Source: Candidatus Woesearchaeota archaeon
GTDB lineage: Archaea > Nanobdellota > Nanobdellia > Woesearchaeales > WJKR01
NCBI GenBank assembly: GCA_016927245.1
Contig: JAFGNA010000017.1
Location: 56,448-120,447 of the forward strand
DNA: 64,000 nucleotides
Direction of reading: 5' to 3'
The number at the start of each line of letters is the position of its first letter. Position 1 is the stretch's first letter. This document shows positions 42,901-51,348 of this stretch, one piece after another. Position numbers and translations under genes: made by a program. The notes beneath the pieces are model-generated. The model made no database searches. It worked only from the letters and a program-made list of their open reading frames with translations, and was not told the DNA's origin.

Positions 42901-44745
42901 GTTGCACTCCAAGAATGCGCAGTTCTTCCTGAGGAAGCCTGTCGTGCCGCCTTCGGCGAAATCCTGTAGGTTGCCACCGATGTTGTCCAGGGTGAGCGCG
43001 ATGTTGTACGTGACGGGGAAGGGGTACATGGCGGCCGCGGCTGATGAGAGCGCGCCGCCGGCGCTCTTCGTCGCGGAGAGCGTGCTGCAGGCAATCCTCG
43101 CGTAGTTCAGGATCTTCTTCGCCTCCTGCATCCTCGCAATGTTCTTCTCGGCCTCGTAGAGCGTGGTGTTGATCTCTTCTTGCACCTTCTCGCCCATCGT
43201 CTTCGATGCGTGCAATCGTACCTTGATGGTGACGTTCTCCACTTCTGGTTCGAGGTTGATGACGTCTCCCCGGTAGGTCATGATGGCGAGGGTGCAGCGG
43301 TATTCGAGGAGGTTGTGGTCTATGTCTTGGTAGTGTTCGCGCGCGGGCATGTTGAGCTTGACCATGACATCGTGTTCTCCGTAGTCGATGACTTCGAGGT
43401 AGAGGTCGCCGGCGGTGCCGACGAGGTTGCCGTGGGCGTCCTTGGTGAGTGGCTCGCACGACGTCTCTTGCCGCGGCTGGACGTCGAGGAGCTTCGCGGT
43501 CGACGTCTTCTTCTCGAGGTTGAGGTCGAGGTAGAAGTGCTTTGCGGTGTACGCTAGGTAGTGTTTGTTCGCGTATTGCTCTGGCGGGGTGTCGATGCCT
43601 TGCCAGTCATCCGGTGGTCCTTCGTTCTTGGGGAGGACGTCGAACTCCAGGTTTATCGTTTCTTCGTTGCCTGCGAAGTCGGTCGCGGTGAGGGGGAGCT
43701 TGATGTTCCTGAACAGCCCGTCGAGGTTGACGTCGAAGCTGGCCGTGCACGTCCACGTGTCCGTCTCCTCGAAGCGGCTGCACGAGCCGGTGACGGGCTC
43801 CTCAGATCCTAGTGCCTCGGCGTTGATGGTGATGTCGACGGCGCTGCCGTGCTCGGTCGCGTTGAACGAGACGGTGGCGGTGTCCATGGAGGGGAGGTAG
43901 GGTTTCTGCGCGGCGTCGTTCGTCGTGTCCACGCCGCTCGAGGTCGTGTACGCGATGGTGTCCTCGTCTATCTCTGGGGGCGAGGCGTCGCATATCGCTG
44001 TGCTTCCCGGGCTGGGTTGTACTTGGTTGCCCGCGTCGTCCTTGGTCTGCGGCAGGACGCGGAGGGTGAGTGCTCGGCCGTCCTCGCAGCTCGTCCTGGT
44101 GCGTCCCCAGCAGGTGAGGCCGTCGCAAGTCTCCACCCAGCCGTCCTTGGTGCCGATGCGGTACTGGACGTATCGTTTGTGGAAGCTCGCGACGCTGTCC
44201 GTGAACGTGATGGTGATGTTGTTCCAGCCGTCCTTGACGTAGCACGTCTCGTCGTCGCACGCGTCCGTGGTGATGCTCGCGACTTCCGGCCTGGTGTTGT
44301 CGATGGTGAACGAGGCGGTCTGTTCTATTTGTGTCTCTGTCCCGTCGTCGAGGGTGATGGTGAACTTGACGGTGATGGTTGATTGGTCGGTGTTGATGAC
44401 GAGTCCGGGGATGAGGCAGGTGAGCTTTCCTTGCCCTTTGGCGCAGCCGTTGGGCGGCGGCCCCATCTCCCTCTGGAGCTCCTCAGGATTCTTGGCCGGG
44501 TCGATCGCTGAGAGGTCTATCGTGACGGCTGCGACGTCGTCGGCGTCCGTGACGGTGAACGAGTACCACGCAGCGGCGGGCGTTCCTGGTTTGAGGTGGG
44601 TGATGGGCTCGTGGTCCCATTCGAACCGGGCGTCCGTGATGGCGGGGTCGGCCGCGGTGGTTGTTGAGAGGAGGAGGAAGCAGGCGAGCATGATGCTTGT
44701 CCTTACGTATAGGTTCAAAAAGCGTGCCACCTCTTTCTCGTCCAC
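39970..44745 (-). CDS. Giant secreted surface protein with compositional patch
   Basis: A 1591-residue protein starting at GTG. A signal-like helix (about 16-31, TSIMLACFLLLSTTTAA) precedes Ig/cadherin-like beta repeats (about 32-400) containing DNTRPEVASI. A Cys-rich helical middle follows (about 530-830), then a Tyr/Pro/Gly linker (about 925-965). Residues about 1030-1365 are charged and helical and are encoded by DNA of much lower GC, and a C-terminal beta domain ends the protein. A surface or contact-mediating role is an inference. It overlaps the 758-residue gene by ATGA. Confidence 0.65.
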   Translation of the reverse strand: MDEKEVARFLNLYVRTSIMLACFLLLSTTTAADPAITDARFEWDHEPITHLKPGTPAAAWYSFTVTDADDVAAVTIDLSAIDPAKNPEELQREMGPPPNGCAKGQGKLTCLIPGLVINTDQSTITVKFTITLDDGTETQIEQTASFTIDNTRPEVASITTDACDDETCYVKDGWNNITITFTDSVASFHKRYVQYRIGTKDGWVETCDGLTCWGRTRTSCEDGRALTLRVLPQTKDDAGNQVQPSPGSTAICDASPPEIDEDTIAYTTSSGVDTTNDAAQKPYLPSMDTATVSFNATEHGSAVDITINAEALGSEEPVTGSCSRFEETDTWTCTASFDVNLDGLFRNIKLPLTATDFAGNEETINLEFDVLPKNEGPPDDWQGIDTPPEQYANKHYLAYTAKHFYLDLNLEKKTSTAKLLDVQPRQETSCEPLTKDAHGNLVGTAGDLYLEVIDYGEHDVMVKLNMPAREHYQDIDHNLLEYRCTLAIMTYRGDVINLEPEVENVTIKVRLHASKTMGEKVQEEINTTLYEAEKNIARMQEAKKILNYARIACSTLSATKSAGGALSSAAAAMYPFPVTYNIALTLDNIGGNLQDFAEGGTTGFLRKNCAFLECNATAAKNVLGGTDIGKGLDKAAQAMGQENYLSTMNPYDSYVSAIMTGCVPAWVYHMEQWQGIDCGYALCLSAGIDSGTATLDTCQATYKYDKCTYLLGGAVNGLPFVSLFKNVAHNLADTLSNPVSFFTTVGFSGSCTISGMVLKNQELAKLEGEALQEAIKSLGLARIPYAICKARAGVMGAVEATNKIVQMIEQFKVLINPSASTDPCANAYGHIDMNNLYWNYDVDGDKDPINEQTFPFGNGQTMRCTTTGLCTATMRGDDNNEYRVTVHPTGDGGYSLFVDSQRFSAKDLYRQSYGTFQQQLRYTQGYQGLNYPQYPYMSYPYNLGSGLGLQQPYYGYPGGYYSNPLPYPVIARFRTNVGGESGSLSGDEGTEDEPGLGPVDFPTSGSSSVFLNPVSHNDIFERLVPGGIENNEFFKQEDGKLMLKDPSTTLTPQGQALLELYNSGKDVAYFFTDSKGNILFDEGEFGEFVNFNQEDIEAIIKKTEEFNEDLDEILREEGGDELLEAFINHQKMIYDTGTKVAEHDREISYNSQVQDSAKGYGASYEYIYGGGYKQDLDKLTAGLEKIWDMGEEGQLFVEGLLLNYDISKDDIGNSLEEAIKRGKGMNFPKTTSEKFLNKLRDSDINIKVLEDDFDEEQDKYHRASSNIENVNDFFKETYGIDVPEGENIDDYKSISVKYDEGGNIVACSYVKGSQRHCTGGDHCDDLEGFEEVYDKEDGNIVELLRENAKAKEKAAKQAKREVKKLLRQTESNFYIIREITRDWTGVMNILQSTARISRNMNMFTKWIDDKQGWVDTDLWLKDKEWFQNYKSWWQERHNDIDFENRICESRLGKASDPGTLMLGRNAKGFLFPAAHVEGIRISHSFNNDNFTYNINVFVANTIEEENLTFSVHLTDGSRREPIKLIDYDGLLVDRVDVPKGDPYQKTKSVLLEHESTKKYDEVCIRFHNDNLDRWFEVQRQNNEYCRELDRG

Positions 44746-44769
44746 AACACCATGACACCCCTGGCAGGG

Positions 44770-44782
44770 GCCTTTATATAGT
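44770..44782 (-). promoter_or_regulatory. TATA box of the giant-protein operon
   Basis: On the minus strand ACTATATAAAGG (44771-44782) lies about 27 nt before the GTG at 44745, consistent with leaderless initiation at that GTG. Confidence 0.55.
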
Positions 44783-44793
44783 TTTCTATGGTG

Positions 44794-46959
44794 TCAGCGT
44801 GCTTGGCCGGTGATGCCCTTGTCGATGACAAGGGGCTTGCCGGCGGCGAGGAGTGGCTTGCCGTGCACGCTCGCTCCTTGCTCGTTGGCGTCGATGGTGA
44901 CGCTGAAGAACTCCTTGATGCTTATCCGTTCTTTCGGTTGCGGGGCTACTCCTGCGAGGGCTACGTGGTCTCCTGGCTTCGCATGAGGGGCGAGGACTAA
45001 TCCTACGCCTCCTTCGTCGTCCTCCGCGGCGAGGAGCATGCCGTGGCTCGTGACGCCTCGGAGCTTCGCGGGTTCGAGGTTGGCGACGAGGACGATGCGC
45101 TTGCCGACGAGCTCCTCCTTGTCGTAGTGCCCTTGCAATCCTGACACGATCTTTCGCCGGCCGAGGGGGCCGACGTCCAGCGTCTCGACGTAGAGCTTGT
45201 CCGCGTCCGGGTGCTGCTCGGCTTTCGTGATGGTGGCGACGCGGAGGTCGAATCCCTTGAACGTCTCCTCGGGGCTTGGTCGTTGCTTGCCGGCGAACCG
45301 TTCCTTGAGTGCCTGCACCTCTTTGTCCTCTACTTTCTTGAACAGGTGCTCCGGCTCGTTGATGCGGTGGCCGCCGAGGTTCAGCGCGCCGAGGTCGTCC
45401 CAGGCGCGCGGCTCGGTGCCGAGCTGCTCGAAGATGGCGTCGCTCGTCGCGGGCAGGTAGGGGTGGAGGAGGATGGCGAGGTCCTTGCACAGGTGTGCCA
45501 GGTAGTAGAGCGAGGTCTTCGCCTTGTCAGGGTCTTCCTTGATGGCCTTCCAGGGCTGGCTGGCCTGGAAGTACGCGTTGCCTTCCCGCGCGGCGTCCAT
45601 GGCTGCCTTGAGGGCGTCGCGCAGCCTGACCTCGTCCAGGAGTGCCGTGGCCTGCTCTTCTTTCTCCTTGACCTTGTTCCAGAACTCCTCGTCCTCTGTT
45701 GATGGCGCGGGCTCGGCCGTGATCGTGCTGTCCGCGTAGTTCCTGATGAACACGAGGGTTCGGTTGACGAGGTTGCCGAGGGTGGCGACGAGCTCGTTGT
45801 TGAGGTGGCTGGCGAAGTCGTGCCAGGAGAACTGGGTGTCGCTCGTCTCCGGCCTGACGCTGAGCAGGTAGTAGCGGTACGCGTCCGCGGGCAGCCCGGT
45901 CTTCTGCGCGTCGTCGCCGAACACGCCAATGCCTTTGGACTTGGAGAACTTGCCGTCCTCGTAGTTGAGGTAGTCCGTGCTGCTAAGGTTGCTCACCAGC
46001 GTCCAGGGCTGCTTCGTGCCGAGGAGGGTGGCCGGGAAGAGGAGAGTGTGGAAGGGGATGTTGTCCTTGCCCATGAACTGGACGAGCTTGACCTCCTCTG
46101 GTGCGTGCCACCACTCCTTGTACTTTTCGCCTACTAGTTGCTCGGTTATCGATATATACCCGATGGGGGCCTCGAACCAGACGTACAGGACCTTGTCCTC
46201 CCATCCTTTGAGCGGGACGGGGATGCCCCATTTGAGGTCTCGGGTGATACACCTTTTTTTCAGCCCTTCCTTCAACCAACCTTTGGTGACGTTCCTCGCG
46301 TTCGCCGCCCAGTCATCCTTGATTGATTGCTTCTTCATCCATCCTTCCAATAGCGGTTGCAAGTTCTCTAGGTCGAGGAAGAGGTGCTTGACCTTCTTGA
46401 TGACCGGGGCGGTGCCGGTTATCTTCGAGACGGGGTCGAGGAGCTCCTTCGGGTTGAGCATCTTGCCGCAGGCGTCGCACTGGTCGCCCCTCGCGCCCTC
46501 GTGCTTGCAGTAGGGACAGGTGCCTTCCACGTACCGGTCGGCGAGGAACTGTTCCGCTTGCTCGTCGTACGTCTGCTCGAGCTCGTCTTCCTTGATGTAG
46601 CCGTTCTCGTACAGCTTCTGGAAGATGTTCTGGGCATTCTTCACTTGCGTCGGGTGCGCGGTCCGCCCGAAGATGTCGAACTCGATGCGGAACCAGTCGT
46701 AGATGTCCTTGTGGATGGCGTAGTACTTGTCGCACAGCTGCTGCGGGGTGAGCCCTTCCTCTTTCGCTTTCATCTCGGTCGTGGTGCCGTGCTCGTCCGC
46801 GCCGCAGATGTAGAGGACGTTGTCCTCGCCGTACTTCGACCTGGCGAACCGGGCGTAGACGTCTGCTGAGAGGACGGCGCCGATGAGGTTGCCGAGGTGA
46901 GGCACGTTGTTCACGTACGGCAGCGCGCTGGTGATGAGTATGCGTTTGAAGGGTACCAC
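44794..46959 (-). CDS. metG: Methionyl-tRNA synthetase with C-terminal tRNA-binding domain
   Basis: A 721-residue class I synthetase. ILITSALPYVNNVPHLGNL holds the HIGH-like site (HLGN), zinc knuckles lie at CPYCKHEGARGDQCDACG, and GKFSKSKGIGVF is the KMSKS-like loop. The anticodon-binding helical domain and an EMAP/Trbp111-type OB domain (about 610-715, FDLRVATITKAEQHPDADKL) follow. GTG start at 46959 lies about 25 nt after a GTATTTAAAGG box. It charges initiator and elongator tRNA-Met. Confidence 0.97.
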   Translation of the reverse strand: MVPFKRILITSALPYVNNVPHLGNLIGAVLSADVYARFARSKYGEDNVLYICGADEHGTTTEMKAKEEGLTPQQLCDKYYAIHKDIYDWFRIEFDIFGRTAHPTQVKNAQNIFQKLYENGYIKEDELEQTYDEQAEQFLADRYVEGTCPYCKHEGARGDQCDACGKMLNPKELLDPVSKITGTAPVIKKVKHLFLDLENLQPLLEGWMKKQSIKDDWAANARNVTKGWLKEGLKKRCITRDLKWGIPVPLKGWEDKVLYVWFEAPIGYISITEQLVGEKYKEWWHAPEEVKLVQFMGKDNIPFHTLLFPATLLGTKQPWTLVSNLSSTDYLNYEDGKFSKSKGIGVFGDDAQKTGLPADAYRYYLLSVRPETSDTQFSWHDFASHLNNELVATLGNLVNRTLVFIRNYADSTITAEPAPSTEDEEFWNKVKEKEEQATALLDEVRLRDALKAAMDAAREGNAYFQASQPWKAIKEDPDKAKTSLYYLAHLCKDLAILLHPYLPATSDAIFEQLGTEPRAWDDLGALNLGGHRINEPEHLFKKVEDKEVQALKERFAGKQRPSPEETFKGFDLRVATITKAEQHPDADKLYVETLDVGPLGRRKIVSGLQGHYDKEELVGKRIVLVANLEPAKLRGVTSHGMLLAAEDDEGGVGLVLAPHAKPGDHVALAGVAPQPKERISIKEFFSVTIDANEQGASVHGKPLLAAGKPLVIDKGITGQAR

Positions 46960-47007
46960 CCGTGCGGGGAGGGCGAGAAATGGTATTTAAAGGTTCGTAT
47001 TGGTTTG

Positions 47008-47382
47008 CTAGGGCTCGACTTTCTTGTCGAAGTCGAGCTCGTCGTCTTGGTTGAAGTGGAGGCCGTGCTTGAGCGCGACGTACGCTTTCTGGAGTTCCTT
47101 GCCGAGGTAGGCTGCGTGCTCCAGCTTGGTGATGAGTCCCATCTTGATGATCTTGTAGTATATTTGTCTTGGGTGGTCGCCGTCGATGAGGTAGCGCTGC
47201 TCGTGCTGGGGGGAGTAGGCGCGCACCATGATTTTCCCTTTGCGCGGGTAGGGCATGATGGTGAGGTAGGATTCGGGGTCTTGGTCCCAGGTGACGTCGT
47301 CGTCAGTTGCGTGGATGGTTTCGAACTCCTCGTTCTTCCTGAGTTGTTCCTCGTCGTCCTCTGGGTTGGGGTGGGAGGGCAT
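47008..47382 (-). CDS. DUF4346-like small protein
   Basis: A 124-residue soluble protein. The C-terminal half DHPRQIYYKIIKMGLITKLE and EHAAYLGKELQKAYVALKHG resembles the DUF4346 domain, known in archaea as a stand-alone protein or fused to methyltransferase-related proteins; this is from memory. The N-terminus is acidic. It sits between MetRS and a zinc-ribbon gene, all leftward. Function unknown. Confidence 0.55.
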   Translation of the reverse strand: MPSHPNPEDDEEQLRKNEEFETIHATDDDVTWDQDPESYLTIMPYPRKGKIMVRAYSPQHEQRYLIDGDHPRQIYYKIIKMGLITKLEHAAYLGKELQKAYVALKHGLHFNQDDELDFDKKVEP

Positions 47383-47420
47383 GGGTGGTGAGAAAGGAAT
47401 GCTTGTTTAAATAGGTTTAG

Positions 47421-47819
47421 TCATTTCTTCTTGGGCTCTTTCATCTTCTTCGTGAGTGCGATGGTGTGGCCGCAGTGCTCGCACGTCACGACGTAGGATG
47501 GCACGCCTTGGTGGGTCTTGCGCTTGTACCGTGTTGATGAGGCTCCTTCCTTGCCGCATGAGGGGCAGGTGTACGCGGCGCAGAGCGTGAGTGATTCTTC
47601 GTGCTCCTTCTTCTCCTCGGTGTAGCCGCATGCCGGGCACTCGTACGTGGTGGCTCTGATCTTGACCTTGCCTTTCTCTACTGGCTTGCCCATCAGTGCT
47701 CGCTCGCATCGCGGGCACTGCTTCTTCTTCGTCCATGCGGTGACGCGGCCTCGTGGTTCCAGGGTGCGCTTGGTGTAGTAGATGATTTCGTCCATGCTTT
47801 CTGGTTCTTCGCAGTCCAT
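47421..47819 (-). CDS. Double zinc-ribbon nucleic-acid-binding protein
   Basis: A 132-residue protein with four CxxC knuckles: QCPRCERAL with YECPACGYTE, and YTCPSCGKEG with VTCEHCGHTI. That gives two zinc ribbons related in style to transcription factor S and RPA12, without the acidic DE pair of cleavage factors. Lys-rich C-terminus. A second ATG at 47795 is equally possible. Probable role in RNA or transcription, inferred. Confidence 0.65.
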   Translation of the reverse strand: MDCEEPESMDEIIYYTKRTLEPRGRVTAWTKKKQCPRCERALMGKPVEKGKVKIRATTYECPACGYTEEKKEHEESLTLCAAYTCPSCGKEGASSTRYKRKTHQGVPSYVVTCEHCGHTIALTKKMKEPKKK

Positions 47820-48138
47820 GTTCTTTGCCCTTTTGTGTTGCCGTCCGGGTTCGTTTATTAATCTTTCTCCTTTCCCGGGCGGGCGTGGCGCTTTGTTCGT
47901 TGCTGGGAAGTTTTAGCGATACGCGCGCCTAGTCTCTGGTTGTTGTCGTCACTTATTGGTAGGCGTCAAGGAGATTTTTAAGTTTTTGGTTGTGGGTCTG
48001 GGAGGAACTTCTTGGCAGTGCTCTTGCGTCCAGAGGACAACTATTTTTTTACCACATGGGGAAAATTATTGTGCGGCATATGCGTCGAAATAGGCAGGAA
48101 AAATCGCATATGTTCTGACACCACAATTCACACGCCCA

Positions 48139-48150
48139 CAATTTATTTAA
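48139..48150 (+). promoter_or_regulatory. TATA box of the nrdR-nrdJ-cobO operon
   Basis: CAATTTATTTAA followed by AGGAG places the transcription start near 48170, immediately at the first NrdR-box-like site, so a bound repressor would block initiation. Confidence 0.5.
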
Positions 48151-48170
48151 AGGAGAGAGGATACGAGCAA

Positions 48171-48218
48171 ACACTATCCGTAGCGTCCGGGACTAACCGG
48201 AAACACTACGAATAGTAT
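48171..48218. promoter_or_regulatory. Tandem NrdR-box-like operators
   Basis: ACACTATCCGTAGCGT (48171-48186) and ACACTACGAATAGTAT (48203-48218) each match the bacterial NrdR consensus ACACTATATATAGTGT at 12 of 16 positions. Their starts are 32 nt apart, three helical turns, the known spacing of NrdR tandem boxes. They lie 35 nt before nrdR itself, indicating autoregulation of the operon. Confidence 0.75.
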
Positions 48219-48252
48219 CACTAGGTAAAGACAAAAAACACGGTGAACGGCC

Positions 48253-48726
48253 ATGCGCTGCCCCTACTGCCGCTACCCCGAGACCAAAGTCCTGGAGACC
48301 AGGGAGACCGAAGGCAACACCCGCCGGAGGCGTGAATGCCTCAGGTGCGCCAAGCGGTTCACCACGTACGAGCAAGCAGAACAGGACGAGCTCACCGTCA
48401 TCAAGAAGGACGGCCGACGAGAAGCGTTCGACCGCGACAAGCTCCTCAACGGCCTGCGCCGCGCCTGCGAGAAACGGCCCATCGAGCAAGCGCAGCTCGA
48501 GCGAGCAGTAGAAGACATCGAAGCAAGACTCATCAACCACAAGAAGTCAGCGGTGAAGAGCAGCCACATCGGCGAGATGGCCATGCGCCGGCTGAAGAAG
48601 CTCGACAACATCGCCTACCTCCGGTTCGCTTCCGTGTACCGGGACTTCGCGGACATCACCTCGTTCCAGGACGAAGTACGACAACTCGTGAGCGAGAACA
48701 AACAGAAAAAAGCGCTATCAGAATAG
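48253..48726 (+). CDS. nrdR: Transcriptional repressor NrdR
   Basis: A 157-residue NrdR. The zinc ribbon MRCPYCRYPETKVLETRET...CLRCAKRFTTYE (residues 1-40) precedes an ATP-cone domain (about 48-138) with VIKKDGRREAFDRDKLLNGL and AYLRFASVYRDFADI. NrdR senses ATP/dATP and represses ribonucleotide reductase genes. It is first in the operon, 24 nt before nrdJ, behind tandem NrdR-box-like sites. NrdR is mainly bacterial and less common in archaea. Confidence 0.96.
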   Translation: MRCPYCRYPETKVLETRETEGNTRRRRECLRCAKRFTTYEQAEQDELTVIKKDGRREAFDRDKLLNGLRRACEKRPIEQAQLERAVEDIEARLINHKKSAVKSSHIGEMAMRRLKKLDNIAYLRFASVYRDFADITSFQDEVRQLVSENKQKKALSE

Positions 48727-48750
48727 AGAGCACACAGGTGAAATAACAAA

Positions 48751-50778
48751 ATGAGCCCCGTCAGAGAACAGACGACCATGATCGACTACGGCGTCAACGC
48801 GAACAACATGCAAGACCGGGAAGCGCCGGCAAGCGTCTTCTTCCACCTCGACGCATCGTTCCTCGAGCAGTACGAGGGCAAGCAGCCGCGGTGGGGACCC
48901 ATCGGGTACGTCACGTACAAGCGGAGCTACGCCCGGCCCTTAGAGGACGGCAGCACCGAGGAGTACTGGCAGACCGTCAAGCGCGTCGTGGAAGGCGTGT
49001 TCACCATCCAGAAGAACCACTGCACGGTCAACCAGCTCCCTTGGTTCGAGGAGAAAGCCCAGAAATCAGCCCAGAGGATGTTCGAGCTCATGTGGGAGTT
49101 CAAGTTCACCCCGCCAGGCAGAGGCCTGTGGATGATGGGCACGGACTACATGTACAAGAGAGGAGGAGCCGCGCTGAACAACTGCGCGTTCTGCAGCACC
49201 GAGTACATCCACATCAACTTCGCCGAGCCGTTCTGCTTCCTCATGGACATGTCCATGCTAGGCGTGGGCGTGGGCGGCGACACCAAGGGCGCCGGCAAGA
49301 TCGTCATCCGCCAGCCCGAGATCGAGAACAAGCTGTACGTCGTCGAGGACTCGCGGGAAGGATGGACTGACCTCCTCCGCACCGTGCTCAACGCTTACTC
49401 AGGAGAGGGCAAGATGCCCGCTAAGATCAGCTACGACCAGGTCAGGCCGATGGGCTCGCCTATCAAGACGTTCGGCGGCGTCACCTCTGGACCAGGACCG
49501 TTGATAGAGATGGTGGACAGCATCAGGAAAATCCTGGACGGGCGCATCGGCAAGAAGATCACCTCCTCTGACATCGTGGACCTCTTCAACCTCGTCGGCA
49601 GGTGCGTCGTCTCAGGCGGTGTCAGGAGGACCGCGGAGATCATGTTCGGCGAGCCTGACGACCAGGAGTTCATGGAGCTCAAAGACCCGACGAAGCACCG
49701 GGAGGAGCTCATGCACCACCGCTGGGCCAGCAATAACAGCGTGTTCGCGCGCGTCGGCATGGACTACACCGAGCTGGCCGAGCGCACCGCGAAGAACGGC
49801 GAGCCTGGCTATGAGTGGTTGGAGAACGCGCAGAAGTACAGCCGCATGGGCAAGGAACCAGACTTCAAGGACATCCGGGCGATGGGCGGCAACCCCTGCC
49901 TCGAGCAGACCTTGGAGCCGTACGAACTCTGCTGCTTGGTGGAGACCTACCCCGCCAAGCACGAGACGCCTGATGAGTGGATCGAGACGCTCAAGTACGC
50001 TTACCTGTACGCGAAGACCGTCACGCTCGTGCCGACGCACAACAAGCTGACCAATGCGGTCATGCTCCGCAACAGGAGGATCGGGTGCAGCATGTCAGGC
50101 ATCACCCAGGCGTTCAAGCGGTTCGGCAGGCGCAGGACGCTCCAAGCGGCGGACAAGGGCTATGACAAGATCCAGCACTACGACCGCGTGTACTCTGAGT
50201 GGTTGTGCGTGCCGCGGAGCATCAAGACGACGTCCGTGAAGCCTTCAGGGACCGTGTCGTTACTGGCGGGCGTCACGCCCGGCATCCACTACCCGGTCTC
50301 GCAGTACTACATCCGCAACATCCGCTTCCAAGAGGGCAGCAAGCTGCTGGACGAGCTGCGCGCCGCGGGGTATCCTTGCGAGAAGGACAAGTACTCCCTG
50401 AACACGTGGGTGGTCTCCTTCCCGGTCAAGGAGGAGTACTTCGACCGTGGCGTTGGCGAGGTGAGCATGTGGGAGCAGTTGGAGAACGCGGCGCAGATAC
50501 AGGAGCACTGGGCCGACAACCAGGTCAGCGTCACTATCAACTTCTCGGAGGACGAGGCCAAGGACATCCTGTACGCCTTGGAGTTGTACGAGACCAGGCT
50601 GAAGGGCGTCTCGTTCCTGCCAAAGAAGGACCACGGCTACGAGCAGGCGCCGTACATCCCTATCACCAAGGAGGAGTACGAGGAGCTGTCAGCGAAGGTG
50701 CAGCCCATCAAGTCGCTCGAGGAAGCGGAGCACGAACAGACCGACAAGTACTGCGACTCTGACACATGCACACTCTGA
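48751..50778 (+). CDS. nrdJ: Adenosylcobalamin-dependent ribonucleotide reductase (class II)
   Basis: A 675-residue monomeric RTPR-like reductase. ALNNCAFCSTEY holds the first redox Cys, NPCLEQTLEPYELCCLVETYP the thiyl Cys and second redox Cys region, and KPSGTVSLLAGVTPGIHYP the phosphate-binding loop. The tail CDSDTCTL provides the C-terminal Cys pair that re-reduces the site. It makes deoxynucleotides using AdoCbl and no oxygen. cobO overlaps its 3' end. No allosteric ATP-cone is attached, which fits the RTPR type. Confidence 0.93.
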   Translation: MSPVREQTTMIDYGVNANNMQDREAPASVFFHLDASFLEQYEGKQPRWGPIGYVTYKRSYARPLEDGSTEEYWQTVKRVVEGVFTIQKNHCTVNQLPWFEEKAQKSAQRMFELMWEFKFTPPGRGLWMMGTDYMYKRGGAALNNCAFCSTEYIHINFAEPFCFLMDMSMLGVGVGGDTKGAGKIVIRQPEIENKLYVVEDSREGWTDLLRTVLNAYSGEGKMPAKISYDQVRPMGSPIKTFGGVTSGPGPLIEMVDSIRKILDGRIGKKITSSDIVDLFNLVGRCVVSGGVRRTAEIMFGEPDDQEFMELKDPTKHREELMHHRWASNNSVFARVGMDYTELAERTAKNGEPGYEWLENAQKYSRMGKEPDFKDIRAMGGNPCLEQTLEPYELCCLVETYPAKHETPDEWIETLKYAYLYAKTVTLVPTHNKLTNAVMLRNRRIGCSMSGITQAFKRFGRRRTLQAADKGYDKIQHYDRVYSEWLCVPRSIKTTSVKPSGTVSLLAGVTPGIHYPVSQYYIRNIRFQEGSKLLDELRAAGYPCEKDKYSLNTWVVSFPVKEEYFDRGVGEVSMWEQLENAAQIQEHWADNQVSVTINFSEDEAKDILYALELYETRLKGVSFLPKKDHGYEQAPYIPITKEEYEELSAKVQPIKSLEEAEHEQTDKYCDSDTCTL

Positions 50779-51347
50779 ACATGGTGGCGGACGACCCTGA
50801 GGCGATCAGGCAGAAGCTCGGGCTGGTGCACGTCTACACCGGCAACGGGAAAGGGAAGACCACGGCAGCGCTAGGGCTCGCGATGCGCGCGCTCGAGCAC
50901 GGCCTGAACGTCTCCATGTTGCAGTTCCTCAAGGGAGGATTGTACATCGGTGAGTTGTCGGCGCCCAGCCGCTTCTCGGGAAAGTTCAGCATCGAGCAGT
51001 TCGGCAAAGGGAGCGAGGATGAGCCGTCGTACGAGGATTTCTCGCCTGACGACGCTGACAGGGAGCGGGCGCTCCGCGGGCTGGCGCGTGCCAGGGAGTT
51101 GTTGTCGCAGGGGCAGACGGACGTCCTCATCCTCGATGAGGTGCACGTGGCGCTGCAGCTCCGGCATCTCACCATTGAGGAAGTCCTCTCATTGGTGCGG
51201 GAGAAGCCTGACAACGTCGAGCTGGTGCTGACGGGCAGGTACGCGCCGCGGGAGATCATCGCCGTCGGGGACTACGTGACGGAGATGCACGCGCATGAGC
51301 ACCCGTACAACAAGGGCATCCTCGGGCGGAAGGGTATTGATTACTGA
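50766..51347 (+). CDS. cobO: Cob(I)alamin adenosyltransferase CobO/BtuR
   Basis: A 193-residue BtuR/CobO ATPase. The P-loop is VYTGNGKGKTTAALGLAMRA (about 22-41), DVLILDEVHVAL is the Walker B region, and LTGRYAPREIIAVGDYVTEM the conserved C-terminal block. It adds the adenosyl group to cobalamin, giving the cofactor NrdJ needs. The frame overlaps nrdJ by 13 nt; an ATG at 50781, two nt after the nrdJ stop, is the alternative start. Confidence 0.93.
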   Translation: MHTLNMVADDPEAIRQKLGLVHVYTGNGKGKTTAALGLAMRALEHGLNVSMLQFLKGGLYIGELSAPSRFSGKFSIEQFGKGSEDEPSYEDFSPDDADRERALRGLARARELLSQGQTDVLILDEVHVALQLRHLTIEEVLSLVREKPDNVELVLTGRYAPREIIAVGDYVTEMHAHEHPYNKGILGRKGIDY

Positions 51348-51348
51348 C

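Larger units (their letters stand above)
47820..48252. other. Long intergenic region before the nrd operon
   Basis: A 433-nt region with no convincing gene. It contains a poly-T/A stretch around 47971-47986, two copies of a GCATATG palindrome 30 nt apart (48076-48083 and 48106-48112), a TATA box (48141-48150) and two NrdR-box-like sites. A possible 20-codon frame at 48057-48119 (MGKIIVRHMRRN...) is too short to call. No B12-box or cobalamin riboswitch pattern was seen. Confidence 0.5.

Noticed and set aside
48012-48215. 67-codon frame in the gap before nrdR
   Set aside because: It runs through the TATA box and both NrdR-box-like sites and has no protein-like features.
47820-48252. Cobalamin riboswitch before the B12-dependent reductase
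   Set aside because: No B12-box or conserved core pattern could be found; NrdR-type control explains the site better.
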